From Burkholderia sp. SRS-46 (GTDB lineage Bacteria > Pseudomonadota > Gammaproteobacteria > Burkholderiales > Burkholderiaceae), in the NCBI RefSeq assembly GCF_004343775.1, contig NZ_PTXL01000007.1, positions 310,001 through 374,000 of the forward strand: a stretch of 64,000 bases of DNA, in the 5' to 3' direction. Positions 52,092 through 61,233 of the stretch are shown piece by piece. The translations under genes and the position numbers were made by a program. Under the pieces are notes generated by a model that had not been told where the DNA came from, did no database searches, and saw only the letters and a program-made list of their open reading frames with translations. Within the stretch, counting starts at the first letter, position 1; every line of letters begins with the position of its first letter.

Positions 52092-52615
52092 TGAAGACGA
52101 CGTTTGGCTTGCCGGCGAGGGTGCTGCATTGGGTCATGGCGGGGATGATCGTTGCCATGCTGTTTATCGGGGTGGGGATGGTGGCTTCGGTTTCGGAACG
52201 GCATGCGGTGCTTGTTGCGGTTCATAAGCCGTTGGGGGTGGCGGTGTTGGTGCTGGTTTGTGTGCGGGTTGTGGTGAGGCTGTGGGCGAAGCCGCCGGCG
52301 TTGCCGGAGGATCTGCCGGGGTGGCAGAAGGTTGCCGCGCATGGGTCCCATCTCGCGATGTACGCCCTGATGATCGCGATGCCGGTGATCGGGTGGGCGA
52401 TGCTCTCGGCTGGAGGGTATCCGGTGACGTTGGGTGGTGGGGTGCAGTTGCCGGCGATCGTGGCGGCGGATCCGGTGGCATTTGCCTGGCTCAGGGTTGC
52501 GCATCGGGTGTTGGCGTATTTGTTCTTTGCTACGTTCCTCGCGCACTTCGCGGCGGCGCTTTATCACGGGTTGATTCGGAGGGATGGGGTGGTGAGGGCG
52601 ATGGTGGGGAGGTGA
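52091..52615 (+). CDS. Cytochrome b561 family protein
   Basis: A 174-residue four-helix membrane protein. Haem-ligand histidines are visible in ARVLHWVMAGM, LVAVHKPLGV, VAAHGSHLAMYALM and RVAHRVLAYLFF. Family members shuttle electrons from quinol. It is translationally coupled to the catalase-like gene (TGATG). Codon use loosens towards the 3' end, where the sequence shows many GGG and TTG triplets. Confidence 0.9.
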   Translation: MKTTFGLPARVLHWVMAGMIVAMLFIGVGMVASVSERHAVLVAVHKPLGVAVLVLVCVRVVVRLWAKPPALPEDLPGWQKVAAHGSHLAMYALMIAMPVIGWAMLSAGGYPVTLGGGVQLPAIVAADPVAFAWLRVAHRVLAYLFFATFLAHFAAALYHGLIRRDGVVRAMVGR

Positions 52616-52741
52616 TGACGGAAGGTTGCGTTCTGCCGTTGTGACGGTTGTTGAAGGTGGCCGTTGAAAAGTCGCGGCGGTATCTGCGTCAAGGAATGGC
52701 GCATGGAGACTCGCTGAACGTTGAACCAACTACCAAAGCAA

Positions 52742-52766
52742 CAAGGGCCGCAGAACGCGGCCCTTG
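52742..52766. terminator. Terminator-like hairpin between cytochrome b561 and SymE genes
   Basis: CAAGGGCCGC (52742-52751) pairs perfectly with GCGGCCCTTG (52757-52766). It lies 5 bases after the SymE-like stop codon (minus strand) and has only weak T-runs. Confidence 0.6.
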
Positions 52767-52770
52767 CTCG

Positions 52771-53073
52771 TTACGACGGCTGTTCCGGCTCCGGCTCGGG
52801 ATGCTGATGGTAGGGCTGCTCTCGAAACGCCAGCTGGCTGTAGTCGGGCGTGATGGTGATTTTCCGGGTGACGTGGTTGAAGTCGAGGAAGACTCGGTCA
52901 CCCGGTTGGAATCCGAACAGCTTGAAGCAATTGTCGATGACGCTCATCCATGGCAGGTACGGCCAGCCTCTCTTGGGCCGGTCAGGCGTGCTGCGGAGGA
53001 TCATCGCAACGATGGTGCTCGGCTTGCGAGGTTTGCGCTTCTTGGGACGTGACTTATGATTGGCGTCAGCCAT
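52771..53073 (-). CDS. SymE-like type I toxin
   Basis: A 100-residue basic protein. A lysine/arginine-rich N-terminus (SRPKKRKPRKPS) is followed by the SymE domain: LPWMSVIDNCFKLFGFQPGD followed by RVFL, and KITITPDY. E. coli SymE is an SOS-controlled nucleoid-acting/RNA-cleaving toxin with an AbrB-like fold, held down by the antisense RNA SymR. I start it at 53073 (MADANHKS); the longer frame upstream is out of family. Antisense RNA cannot be seen directly. It marks the left end of the low-GC island. Confidence 0.75.
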   Translation of the reverse strand: MADANHKSRPKKRKPRKPSTIVAMILRSTPDRPKRGWPYLPWMSVIDNCFKLFGFQPGDRVFLDFNHVTRKITITPDYSQLAFREQPYHQHPEPEPEQPS

Positions 53074-53429
53074 TTCCGACTCCTGTATTGAGTTGGTGGT
53101 GGTCAGCGGGTCGTATGGGTGGCAGCCCATGCGGCCCGCGTTTTTTGCGGTGCAGCTGTTTGAGTTTAAGGTAATAGTGCTGCTTGATGAGGCAATGACG
53201 TACGGATTAGCCAAATGGCATAGAAGGCTATAGTGGTCTCGAGTTCGAGGTAGCTCCGCGCGGTCTTCAGTCGAACATGATCGTCGATCACTCAACGTGT
53301 CACGAAGACTTAGCATTACTTACATGGTTGACCGATAGCAGCAGCGCCCGCCTTTGAGAACTCGGTGATTCGGGGTGAGGTGATATGGCCAGCGCAATGA
53401 TCACGCTATCTAGAGGACATTGATCGATT
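53074..53429. other. Intergenic region at the island's left side
   Basis: No gene seen. A GC hairpin (GGCAGCCCATGC/GCGGCCCGCG area near 53117-53145) followed by TTTTTT sits upstream of the SymE gene. Antisense control of SymE, if present, would map at the start of this region. Confidence 0.4.
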
Positions 53430-54767
53430 TCAGTTTTTCCCCGCCGAAGTGATTTGCCCATCATTGTTACCTGTGTGAAGTGGCACCGCGCTCGACCCTC
53501 CAATGTGGACCGACATCTCGACAGCATCGTCGATCGCATCTGCTGCCGCGATCAGATCTATTGGCATGGCCGATCGGGGAATCTTCGGCAAACCGGGGCG
53601 TTGGAGGTACGACGCATACCGTTGCTGGATTCGTGTCAGAAAGGGACTCAGCAAGCGGCCCTTCCGCTTTGATTTAATATCGTCCCATTTTCGTTGATAG
53701 ATTTTCTTAAACTTGAAAGATATCGAATTTCCATCCAGCATTGCAAAAATGATGGCTTCATCATCTCTCTCCGAAAACGAGCCGCGTTTAACATCTAGGC
53801 CATCCTTCAATGCCTTGCCAGTTACTTTCTCCCCCTTCAGTAAGTACAGTTCAATATCTTCCCCGTCCCGGGAGATGCAGTCACAGTCGGGGCGGATGTT
53901 CAGCCAGTACTTCTTTCCTTCGATAAATACGTCACCCGGAGCAATTGAATCGTCGTGCAGTCCTTCTGCACGCACGAAGCGTTCACCTTCTAGTACCTGC
54001 AACAAGGTTTTACGGTAATCTTCAGGATTTTTTTTCCGCTGATCTTCCACGTTAGTTAAAAATGACTCCATGTCCATGTGAAAAGGGGTCATGCGTGAAA
54101 AAAGATTCCTGCTAATCAGGCGGCCAAGCTCATCGGATGGGGGGACGCCGTCATCAGCAAAGGTCTGCCAAAGCAATGCGGGCCAGTAAACGCTTTTGTT
54201 GTAAAATTCAGTGAACAGGGCATTTTTTGCGCGTTCGTATTCCATCTCCCATGTTTTCAAGGCAAGCAGAGACGGTACACCATTTACCCATTCATTAAGG
54301 ACTGTAAAAACTCCTCTGGAGATCACTTCATCCTTGCTCATAACAAATATATGGGATGGGCTGCCTTCAGGATAAAGTTTTGGATGTTTGCGGAGTGCGG
54401 TTTCTACGACATCTAAGTCAGAGCTGGTGAAGATGAAGACCGGAGCGAGCCGAGTTTCTCGCAGCTTCTTGAGGAACTGAATCTTTTCATCTAGATATTG
54501 CTTTTCAAGAGCAGGCGGCAAGCTAACAGTTCCACCAAACGGCGAAGCCTCGAGCTCGCTCCCGTGCAATTGCCAATCGAGAACAAAAAAAGCGGCGCCA
54601 CCGAGATTGGTCAGATCGGAATCCTGCTCAGGAAGGGCATCCAACCCAATAACATAGCCGCCGTCGGTTCTAATGTCCGTGATTATTTTAACGATAGCTG
54701 AATGTTCGACGTTAAGCTCGTCGTCGATAACAACTGCCGTTCCTTTAAAGAAACCTTGCTTAGACAT
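53430..54767 (-). CDS. Receiver-domain protein of unknown output
   Basis: A 445-residue protein with an N-terminal response-regulator receiver fold: Asp15/Asp16 (VVIDDELN), phosphoacceptor Asp64 (FFVLDWQL), Thr114/Ser115 (FIFTSSD) and Lys145 (VMSKDE), with insertions that make it longer than usual. The remaining 300 residues lack a DNA-binding motif I know; they contain a helical part (ALLWQTFADDG) and a beta-rich part (GDVFIEGKKYWLNIRPDCDC). It starts at the stop codon of the double-GHKL gene, so it is the third gene of an operon and its probable phosphorelay partner. Confidence 0.78.
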   Translation of the reverse strand: MSKQGFFKGTAVVIDDELNVEHSAIVKIITDIRTDGGYVIGLDALPEQDSDLTNLGGAAFFVLDWQLHGSELEASPFGGTVSLPPALEKQYLDEKIQFLKKLRETRLAPVFIFTSSDLDVVETALRKHPKLYPEGSPSHIFVMSKDEVISRGVFTVLNEWVNGVPSLLALKTWEMEYERAKNALFTEFYNKSVYWPALLWQTFADDGVPPSDELGRLISRNLFSRMTPFHMDMESFLTNVEDQRKKNPEDYRKTLLQVLEGERFVRAEGLHDDSIAPGDVFIEGKKYWLNIRPDCDCISRDGEDIELYLLKGEKVTGKALKDGLDVKRGSFSERDDEAIIFAMLDGNSISFKFKKIYQRKWDDIKSKRKGRLLSPFLTRIQQRYASYLQRPGLPKIPRSAMPIDLIAAADAIDDAVEMSVHIGGSSAVPLHTGNNDGQITSAGKN

Positions 54768-57034
54768 TACAAATCTTCCTTAACGAATGAAACGACGAAA
54801 TTCGCCCCGCCCAGCGGTTTTTGGCTTTTCAAATCTGCTAGATCAATCGAATATTCGTGGCGTTCAAGAAGTTGTCGTGCAATATAGAGTCCGAGTCCGC
54901 GGCCTTCTTGTCCTTTTCCGGAATAAAATGGGTCAAAAATATATGGTATGTCGTCCGCTTTTATTCCCGGGCCATTGTCAGAAAAAATCAAATGACCTTC
55001 GTCGCCATCAAGTGTAATTAGAATCTTCCTCGTTCCCTGCTTGCTTTCTAGCCAGTACACTGCATTGTCGAAAAGGTTCAGGAATAACTGAAGAAGAACG
55101 GCGTCCGTAGTTTTTGCTACTAAAGGTGTTTGTGATTCATTGATTTCAACCTCGATATGTGATTTATCAAGTGCTGATTGAAAAAGTCTTTGGACTTTTC
55201 GAAGTACTTCTGCGACACGAACATCTTTACGTCGTTGCTTCGTTGATTTGAAAAGTTGCTGAAGATCCTTCATCTGTGTCTGGACGAATGAAAGGATGCC
55301 GCGCACCATGTTAAGTTCGCGGCTAACGATTTCTTTGTCGAGTGTTCCCGGGCGGTGACTTTCTGATATCAATGAATCAATGACCGACAATGCTCGAATC
55401 ATCGCAACCATGAGGTCGTGAGATGCAGTTTCTACCGAGAGTCCAACGCCAGCAAGATGCTCGGTTGTCTCGGCTCGTTGAATCAAATACTTACGCTCGG
55501 CGTTATACAGCTTGTTAGCCTCGGCGATCTTCTCTTTCAGTTTCGGTGGACTATCAGCGGCAGCTTCGGTTACGCCGTCAAATGCGCGTTGCACTTGCTC
55601 TTTTTTGAAGATCTCGACTTCGTGCTTGGTTTTTAGTGCACGCCGATACTGCTCGTACGGTTTCTTCCGAATCCAAGCCAAAATCAGTTGTAACAACGCT
55701 CGAAAGTCCTCGGTCGCATGCCCAGTGTCAATCAGACCTTCGCGATTGGTCTTATCTCGGAGTTCCGGATTTTCTTCCTGGGAAATTGATACGAAACCAA
55801 CTACCTGATCATTGCTGACGAATTCGCTGGCTCGCACGGTCCCTCGATATACATCGATTCCAAGCCAGTCATCGTCCGGATCGCCATATGGATAAACGCG
55901 GACGCCATCACGATATAAATACACGCGATGTTTTTTGATCAGCTCTTTATCCGGGCTGGCAAGGTCATACTTTCCTTTTGCGTCGGCGCTGAAATCGAAC
56001 ACGTAGAACTGGAATCCGAACGAACCGCATGTTGTGCCGCGAGTATCAAAAATACCGGGGTCTAGTTTGCGCCAGCGCCTATATAGTGAAAGGGATGTAA
56101 TGTCGGGGTCGGATAGAGATAATTCGATATTCTTACCGTTCAGAAAAAATGAGAATGCGCGAGTCTGTTCGTCGTAAAGTCCATTTTCCACCTTAAATAC
56201 AGACTGCTCTTCAATGAGAGTAAGTAGGCGCTCGCGCAATTGACTGGTAAATGGTTGAAACTCCTCGTCGCGATAAATTCCGACCTCAAACATGTGAGGG
56301 TCGTCGTTGTCGCTTTCTATCGTTTCATCATCGTAATTGCCAAACTCTTCAATGCCTGAGAAGATGGATTGCAGCCGTGCGAGATCGTCAAATACCTTTT
56401 CAACCTTGTTGTGAGACCACGGACTGGACAGGTGCGATATCTCAATACGGGTGCCATTCGTCGCGCGTTTTAGCTCTCGCGCACCAAAGTCTATGGTGCC
56501 AGAGCGAATGACTGATGCAGGTTCAGTTTCCTCAAGTGTCAAACTCAAGTCTTCGAGAAAAAGCGCCTTTTTACTCGTTGAAAGAAAATTCTCATCGTAG
56601 CTCGACACATCCAGATTCAGTTCGAACTCCGACCTAGATCGCTTCGGCCTCGTTGTGATCTTGATTTTCTTTCCTAGCTTCAAAAGTGCGAAGCGACCGA
56701 TACCTTTTTCACCTTGGATTACACGACCCTTCTTAGTAGTTCTCTGCATTTCCTTGGCCAGCATTTTTACTGGCGTAGCTGGATTAACCCAGTGCTCTTC
56801 GATCACTTCACGAGTCATGCCAACCCCATCATCTTCGATGATGATTTTTGAGTTTGCAGTCGCTCCAAAATCAGCGGTGAAACCCTCAAACGTGACCTTT
56901 ACCCACGAAGCATCTGCGTCATAGGAGTTTTTAATCACCTCAACTAATGCGATGCGTTCATTTTTTATCAGTTGGTCCCCAAGCATTGTCAGGAGACGTG
57001 CGTATGGTCGAAATTTAAGTTGTTTTTGACTCAT
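54767..57034 (-). CDS. Dual GHKL ATPase: Hsp90-like N-terminus plus histidine-kinase C-terminus
   Basis: A 755-residue soluble protein with two GHKL modules. The first (residues about 20-150) is Hsp90/MutL-like: ALVEVIKNSYDADA (N-box), IIEDDGVGMT (G1), GEKGIGRFALLKLG (G2). The second (about 520-750) is a kinase: ETASHDLMVAMIRAL with the candidate His, LQLFLNLFDNAVYWL (N-box), FSDNGPGIK (G1), DPFYSGKG (F-box), GRGLGLYIARQLL (G2). A helical region lies between. No membrane segment. It overlaps the methyltransferase upstream by 4 bases and the receiver gene downstream by one. Confidence 0.85.
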   Translation of the reverse strand: MSQKQLKFRPYARLLTMLGDQLIKNERIALVEVIKNSYDADASWVKVTFEGFTADFGATANSKIIIEDDGVGMTREVIEEHWVNPATPVKMLAKEMQRTTKKGRVIQGEKGIGRFALLKLGKKIKITTRPKRSRSEFELNLDVSSYDENFLSTSKKALFLEDLSLTLEETEPASVIRSGTIDFGARELKRATNGTRIEISHLSSPWSHNKVEKVFDDLARLQSIFSGIEEFGNYDDETIESDNDDPHMFEVGIYRDEEFQPFTSQLRERLLTLIEEQSVFKVENGLYDEQTRAFSFFLNGKNIELSLSDPDITSLSLYRRWRKLDPGIFDTRGTTCGSFGFQFYVFDFSADAKGKYDLASPDKELIKKHRVYLYRDGVRVYPYGDPDDDWLGIDVYRGTVRASEFVSNDQVVGFVSISQEENPELRDKTNREGLIDTGHATEDFRALLQLILAWIRKKPYEQYRRALKTKHEVEIFKKEQVQRAFDGVTEAAADSPPKLKEKIAEANKLYNAERKYLIQRAETTEHLAGVGLSVETASHDLMVAMIRALSVIDSLISESHRPGTLDKEIVSRELNMVRGILSFVQTQMKDLQQLFKSTKQRRKDVRVAEVLRKVQRLFQSALDKSHIEVEINESQTPLVAKTTDAVLLQLFLNLFDNAVYWLESKQGTRKILITLDGDEGHLIFSDNGPGIKADDIPYIFDPFYSGKGQEGRGLGLYIARQLLERHEYSIDLADLKSQKPLGGANFVVSFVKEDL

Positions 57035-58317
57035 TTGTGTGCCATGAGAATGTATTCTTCAGAATAAATTTCTTTACCCGAAGGATTTCGCGAAAATCGC
57101 CCATCATCATTTCTGAATGGTGTATGTTTCTTATTTGATATACATCGGCGTGTTGCGCGAATTTTTTTGAAACCAGCTTGAAAGAGGGATTCCGTCAGGT
57201 GCGCGGCGTTGTCAACTTTTATGCCACTATATTCAGTGTTTCCAATTACAAAAACTGCCAACCCGTCTTGTCGTATGAAGTCGTAGCAGCGTTGCGCGAC
57301 ATCCTGCATATCGATCAAGTAGTTTGCGACTGAACGAGCTGTAGCGCGATCACGATCATATAACCCGAATACGAGGTCCATACCAACCTCATTTAATCTC
57401 CTGTACTCTCGCCGAAAATCTAAATCATGCTGCGTGCTACCGATTGATCCAACTCGAAGATCTCGATGGTCATCGGCGTATCCAAGCCATAGGGATGATA
57501 GCTGGTGTAGATCGGCATACTCGTATGACGTCACGTATGGCGGGCTCGTGATGATAAGATCCACCTGAGCGCTCGGCGCTTCAACGGTAAGGAAATTTGC
57601 GTGTTTGATTCTGACCGCTGCGGTAGCGGAGGGCGATGCGTCGCTCCAAGCAGCTACCATGAATTTACATTGCTTTTCGAACGTCGTCAAAACATCAGCC
57701 GGTATCTTTTTCTTATCAAAACAAGGCTTTACAGAGCGCTGCCGCCACTGTGAGCATGACTTTAGAATGGCAGAAAATGCACAAAGAAAGGCGGTGCGAT
57801 AAATTGATCGTTCGGGAATGGAGATTTTAATCGAATTCAGGAGTTTTGCCAGATTTCGATATTGATTAGGCAAAAACCAATAGTGAAGCCGAAGCCGCGC
57901 CGCTGGAGATAGTTGTGGATCGTCAGACGCTGACGACCAGGCAGCGAGTACCTTACGTGTGTACGCTTCCAACCGCACAGGATCATAACTCGCGCTCTTT
58001 GCAGTTGCTATGAGAACAGCTACCGGATTAATATCGCATCCCCAGAACGAGAGACCCTCTGTCTTCGCCTCATGAGCGACAGTTCCGCAGCCACAAAAGA
58101 CATCAGCAATCCTGGAGACTTCAATTCCTTCTGCTCGAGCGTACTCCAATGCCATGTGGGTGAGAAAAGCCGGGAATTTGGCTGGATAAGGGTGAATCCT
58201 GTGAATTTTTGTCTCAGGTGCAGATGCGATATCCCACGTCCCATCCGATCGCACGCCCTCGGAAATTCGTCGTGCGGGTTTAATCGACCGTTGAATCTCG
58301 GTTAACCCTGTCGACAT
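57031..58317 (-). CDS. DNA methyltransferase (N4-cytosine/N6-adenine type)
   Basis: About 428 residues. SAM motif I is IADVFCGCGTVAHEA followed by FWGCDINPVA, and catalytic motif IV is LIITSPPYVTSYEYA; the S/TSPPY form is typical of amino-methyltransferases acting on cytosine N4 or adenine N6. RIHPYPAKFPAFLTHMAL near the N-terminus marks its subgroup. I start it at 58317 (GGGGG six bases upstream); an ATG at 58329 adds four residues. It is the first gene of the operon with the double-GHKL ATPase. No nuclease gene is adjacent. Confidence 0.85.
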   Translation of the reverse strand: MSTGLTEIQRSIKPARRISEGVRSDGTWDIASAPETKIHRIHPYPAKFPAFLTHMALEYARAEGIEVSRIADVFCGCGTVAHEAKTEGLSFWGCDINPVAVLIATAKSASYDPVRLEAYTRKVLAAWSSASDDPQLSPAARLRLHYWFLPNQYRNLAKLLNSIKISIPERSIYRTAFLCAFSAILKSCSQWRQRSVKPCFDKKKIPADVLTTFEKQCKFMVAAWSDASPSATAAVRIKHANFLTVEAPSAQVDLIITSPPYVTSYEYADLHQLSSLWLGYADDHRDLRVGSIGSTQHDLDFRREYRRLNEVGMDLVFGLYDRDRATARSVANYLIDMQDVAQRCYDFIRQDGLAVFVIGNTEYSGIKVDNAAHLTESLFQAGFKKIRATRRCISNKKHTPFRNDDGRFSRNPSGKEIYSEEYILMAHK

Positions 58318-58348
58318 GTTAGCCCCCATATTTCATTCATTTTGTAGC

Positions 58349-58354
58349 ATTATA
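58349..58354 (-). promoter_or_regulatory. Possible -10 box for the methyltransferase operon
   Basis: TATAAT on the minus strand lies about 30 bases before the methyltransferase start in an AT-rich stretch. No convincing -35 box is visible. Confidence 0.4.
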
Positions 58355-58549
58355 AATACATGAGCAGTGCGTGCGCTGTAAAAAGTTGCCCTCGATGTTT
58401 CGGTGACGCTACAATACTCAGGTTTGACCTGACCATGGCCACCCCATGGGATCATGCACCGTTCGTCCGCTCCTCTGCAAGGTGCTCTACACAATTCACC
58501 GGATTTGGACGGCCTCCGCCCGCGACGACAACGAGAATAGCGTCGATTT

Positions 58550-59729
58550 ATGCAAATTCGTTCGATTCACCCGTTTCCGGCACGGATGGCGCCAGAGCTT
58601 GCTTTGGATTCCCTGCGGGATGTTCCGCAAGGCAGCCTCGTCCTCGATCCGATGGCTGGATCTGGAACTGTTTTACGTCAAGCAACCGCCCTTGGGTTGC
58701 GTGCTGTTGGCTTCGACATGGATCCGCTTGCGGTCCTAATGGGGCGTGTCTGGACCACTCCTGTTGCCGATGAGCAAATTGAGCGTGAGCTCAGGTCTAT
58801 AATTCATGAGGCGCGGTCCGTCAACCTTCGCGTTGCGCGGCTTCCGTGGCTTGATAGGGATCAGGAAACGCGTGAATTTGTATCGTTCTGGTTCGGGGAA
58901 CGACAACGCCGTGATCTAAAGCGGCTTGCCATCACACTGCATGATCATTCCGTAGACCGCGTGGGGTCAACACGCCGTGCGGCACTTGACGTTCTAAGGC
59001 TCGGTCTGAGTAGGATTATCGTCACGAAGGAGCAAGGTGCATCTTTAGCACGCGACACTTCACATAGTCGTCCTCATAAGATTGCAGACGATTCTGACTA
59101 TGACGTCTTCGGTGGATTCGAACGTTCAGTAATACAAATAAGAAAACGGTTACTCGAATCTCCTCCTGGGGCCGGGGCATCGGTGTCGCTAGGCGACGCA
59201 CGACAACTACATCTGGCCGACGCGTCAATAGATGCGGTGGTTACATCTCCGCCCTATCTGAATGCTATCGACTATTTGCGCGGCCATCGGTTGGCTCTTG
59301 TATGGCTCGGTCACGATATCGGGACATTGCGAAAGATCCGGTCATCGTCAATAGGTGCAGAAAGAGCTGCAGAAGCGGGCGATCAGAGTTCGCATGCGCT
59401 TGAAGTTGCGAATGCCATGGTGGCAAAGCCAGCATAAGCCCACGACTTATGCAATGGTCGAGCGCTACGCCAACGACTTGTTGACCATGACTTCGAGATC
59501 TCGCGGGTATTACGGGAGGAGGCGGCAACCTTTGTTGTCGGAAATTCTTGCCTTAAAGGTACGTTTATCCAAATTCTGCCGGCCTGACGCGCGGCGGAGA
59601 TTGCGGGCTAATCACGTTACGTGTACTGAACGCGATCTTCCTGCAAGCAGTCGATATTTACCTATTACGGGCGACGGTTCGTTATCAAAGCGGATGCGCA
59701 CTGAAACCGTTATAACTTTTGCAAAATAG
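58550..59729 (+). pseudogene. Second DNA methyltransferase, frameshifted
   Basis: The intact 5' part (to about 59437) has RSIHPFPARMAPELAL, SAM motif VLDPMAGSGTVLRQA and catalytic VVTSPPYLNAIDY, matching the same class as the divergent methyltransferase. Family sequence then continues in other frames: MVERYANDLLTMTS (from about 59455), EISRVLREEAATFVVGNSCL (from 59494) and ERDLPASSRYLPITGDGSLS with KRMRTETVITFAK (to 59729). At least three frame changes are needed, so it is a decayed gene unless sequencing errors explain it. Confidence 0.75.
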
Positions 59730-60285
59730 TAGGCATCAAACGCCCCCTCAGTGTCCTAGGGGGGGCAACTACGCTGTCCCGGTGATCGGCTTTCTCTAAA
59801 GAAGGGCGCCTTGTAATTAATCCAACACGGCTCAATTTTCCAGAATGCTTGAGATGCTTGACGACGTCTACCCAGAACCCGAAAAAGGTATTTCACTGTT
59901 CGGTGGTTGCGATGTCGATGGTCATCAAGCCGTTGTGCTCTGCTCACTATAAAACGAGTCGTCGGATTATGTTCCAGTATTCTTATGGCGCCCCTTCTGG
60001 CTCAGTTGGGAAGCGAGGTTCCGAGCGTTGGGCATGAAACGTTCTATTCCCTGCATGAGAGGAGGCTAGTTGTCGCGAAGAGTCTCTGCTGTGAGCTGCG
60101 TTATGACTAACGTCAATCACACCAAGCTGACAGCGGTTGCGCCTCGGCCCTGTCACAAGATTTGAGCTACGTGCGAAATGTGTGGCAATAGCGACCCACA
60201 AAATTGAGGTCGCTCCCGGAGAGCCGCAGCATGCCCTACTCGCCGGGCGGAGACATCGGTCAACACTCTTCTCGAAACTGACTTC
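59730..60285. other. Degenerate region between methyltransferase remnant and next gene
   Basis: No intact gene. A plus-strand stretch from about 59847 reads MLEMLDDVYPEPEKGISLFG and onwards to about 60065 in one frame, interrupted by a TAA near 59952, which looks like a gene remnant of unknown origin. The rest shows nothing recognisable. Confidence 0.4.
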
Positions 60286-61233
60286 CTAAGGCCGCCTTCG
60301 ACTCAGAATAGGCGAAAATCCCTTTCTCTGTACCGATTCTTTGAGACCAAAAAGTCTAGCGACATAGGCTCTGTCTGCGTCGACCTCGCTCTCGTTTGGA
60401 CGTAACCGACGCATCCAGTCCCTTAGTAGAGAAACTGAACCAAATAGTTCCATTTCTACTTTCCTACTCCGCGCAGCGGCAAACACTAGGCCCAAATATT
60501 CTAGTTCTTGAGCAGTGTTTGGCCGCCCCACTACAGCAACATGCGAGACGGTCTCAAAGCGGTCTTCCATTGCCTGCCAGAACCACCTCTCACGATTCTC
60601 TAATGGCATCGTGTCAGCCCACTGCATCAACTGGGGAAGCGGAATAATATTGATGTTTCCAAATTCTTTTGAGAGTTTGCGAATATAGGCACTGTCTGCC
60701 TGACTCAGTTCGCCAGCAACAATGACGTCTATGCGCCAAGCGCTACGAATCTTTTCTGGAATTTGCATCAGCTCCGCCCTAGCTGCTCGAGCACTTCGAG
60801 CAACCAGGTCATCCGTGAATCCTTTGAAGGAATCGTCAATTTGAGAGCCTCTAATAAACTCCAAATAAAAATCTGCTGCTTCGGTTAGCACGTACGGAGT
60901 TTTTTCCAAACGTTTCTTGTTTTCAAGGAGGTAATTTGCCATTGAAATTTCCCTTTCGCAGTGCCAGTCCTCTTCAGAAAATGCAAAACCGAATAATTCC
61001 TGAGAACCAACCCAAGCCATCATTCCTATATTAGACTCAGATCTAACCAGTTCATTGACCGCTCGCTCGTTGTCCGCACACACCAAAGAAAATTTACTAA
61101 TCCTCGAGTCTTCAACAAGTTGCGCCCAGACTCCGTCGTATCCCCGCAGTTGAAATGCAGGGACAACAAATGCAGGATATGAAGGCACGGTTCTGAAAAA
61201 TCCTACAACACGGGCAACGATTTCATTTTTCAT
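60286..61233 (-). CDS. Hypothetical protein, 315 residues, second gene of a coupled pair
   Basis: A soluble protein beginning MKNEIVARVVGFFRTVPSYP; it contains AYIRKLSKEFGNINIIPLPQ, MENRERWFWQAMEDR-like NRERWFWQAMEDRFE, and a basic C-terminus ending LSRRRP. No named motif. Its ATG overlaps the stop of the upstream gene (TGATG); a GTG at 61236 is an alternative start. GC content and codon use are lower than in the host backbone. The pair may be a toxin-antitoxin or defence unit; function unknown. Confidence 0.7.
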   Translation of the reverse strand: MKNEIVARVVGFFRTVPSYPAFVVPAFQLRGYDGVWAQLVEDSRISKFSLVCADNERAVNELVRSESNIGMMAWVGSQELFGFAFSEEDWHCEREISMANYLLENKKRLEKTPYVLTEAADFYLEFIRGSQIDDSFKGFTDDLVARSARAARAELMQIPEKIRSAWRIDVIVAGELSQADSAYIRKLSKEFGNINIIPLPQLMQWADTMPLENRERWFWQAMEDRFETVSHVAVVGRPNTAQELEYLGLVFAAARSRKVEMELFGSVSLLRDWMRRLRPNESEVDADRAYVARLFGLKESVQRKGFSPILSRRRP

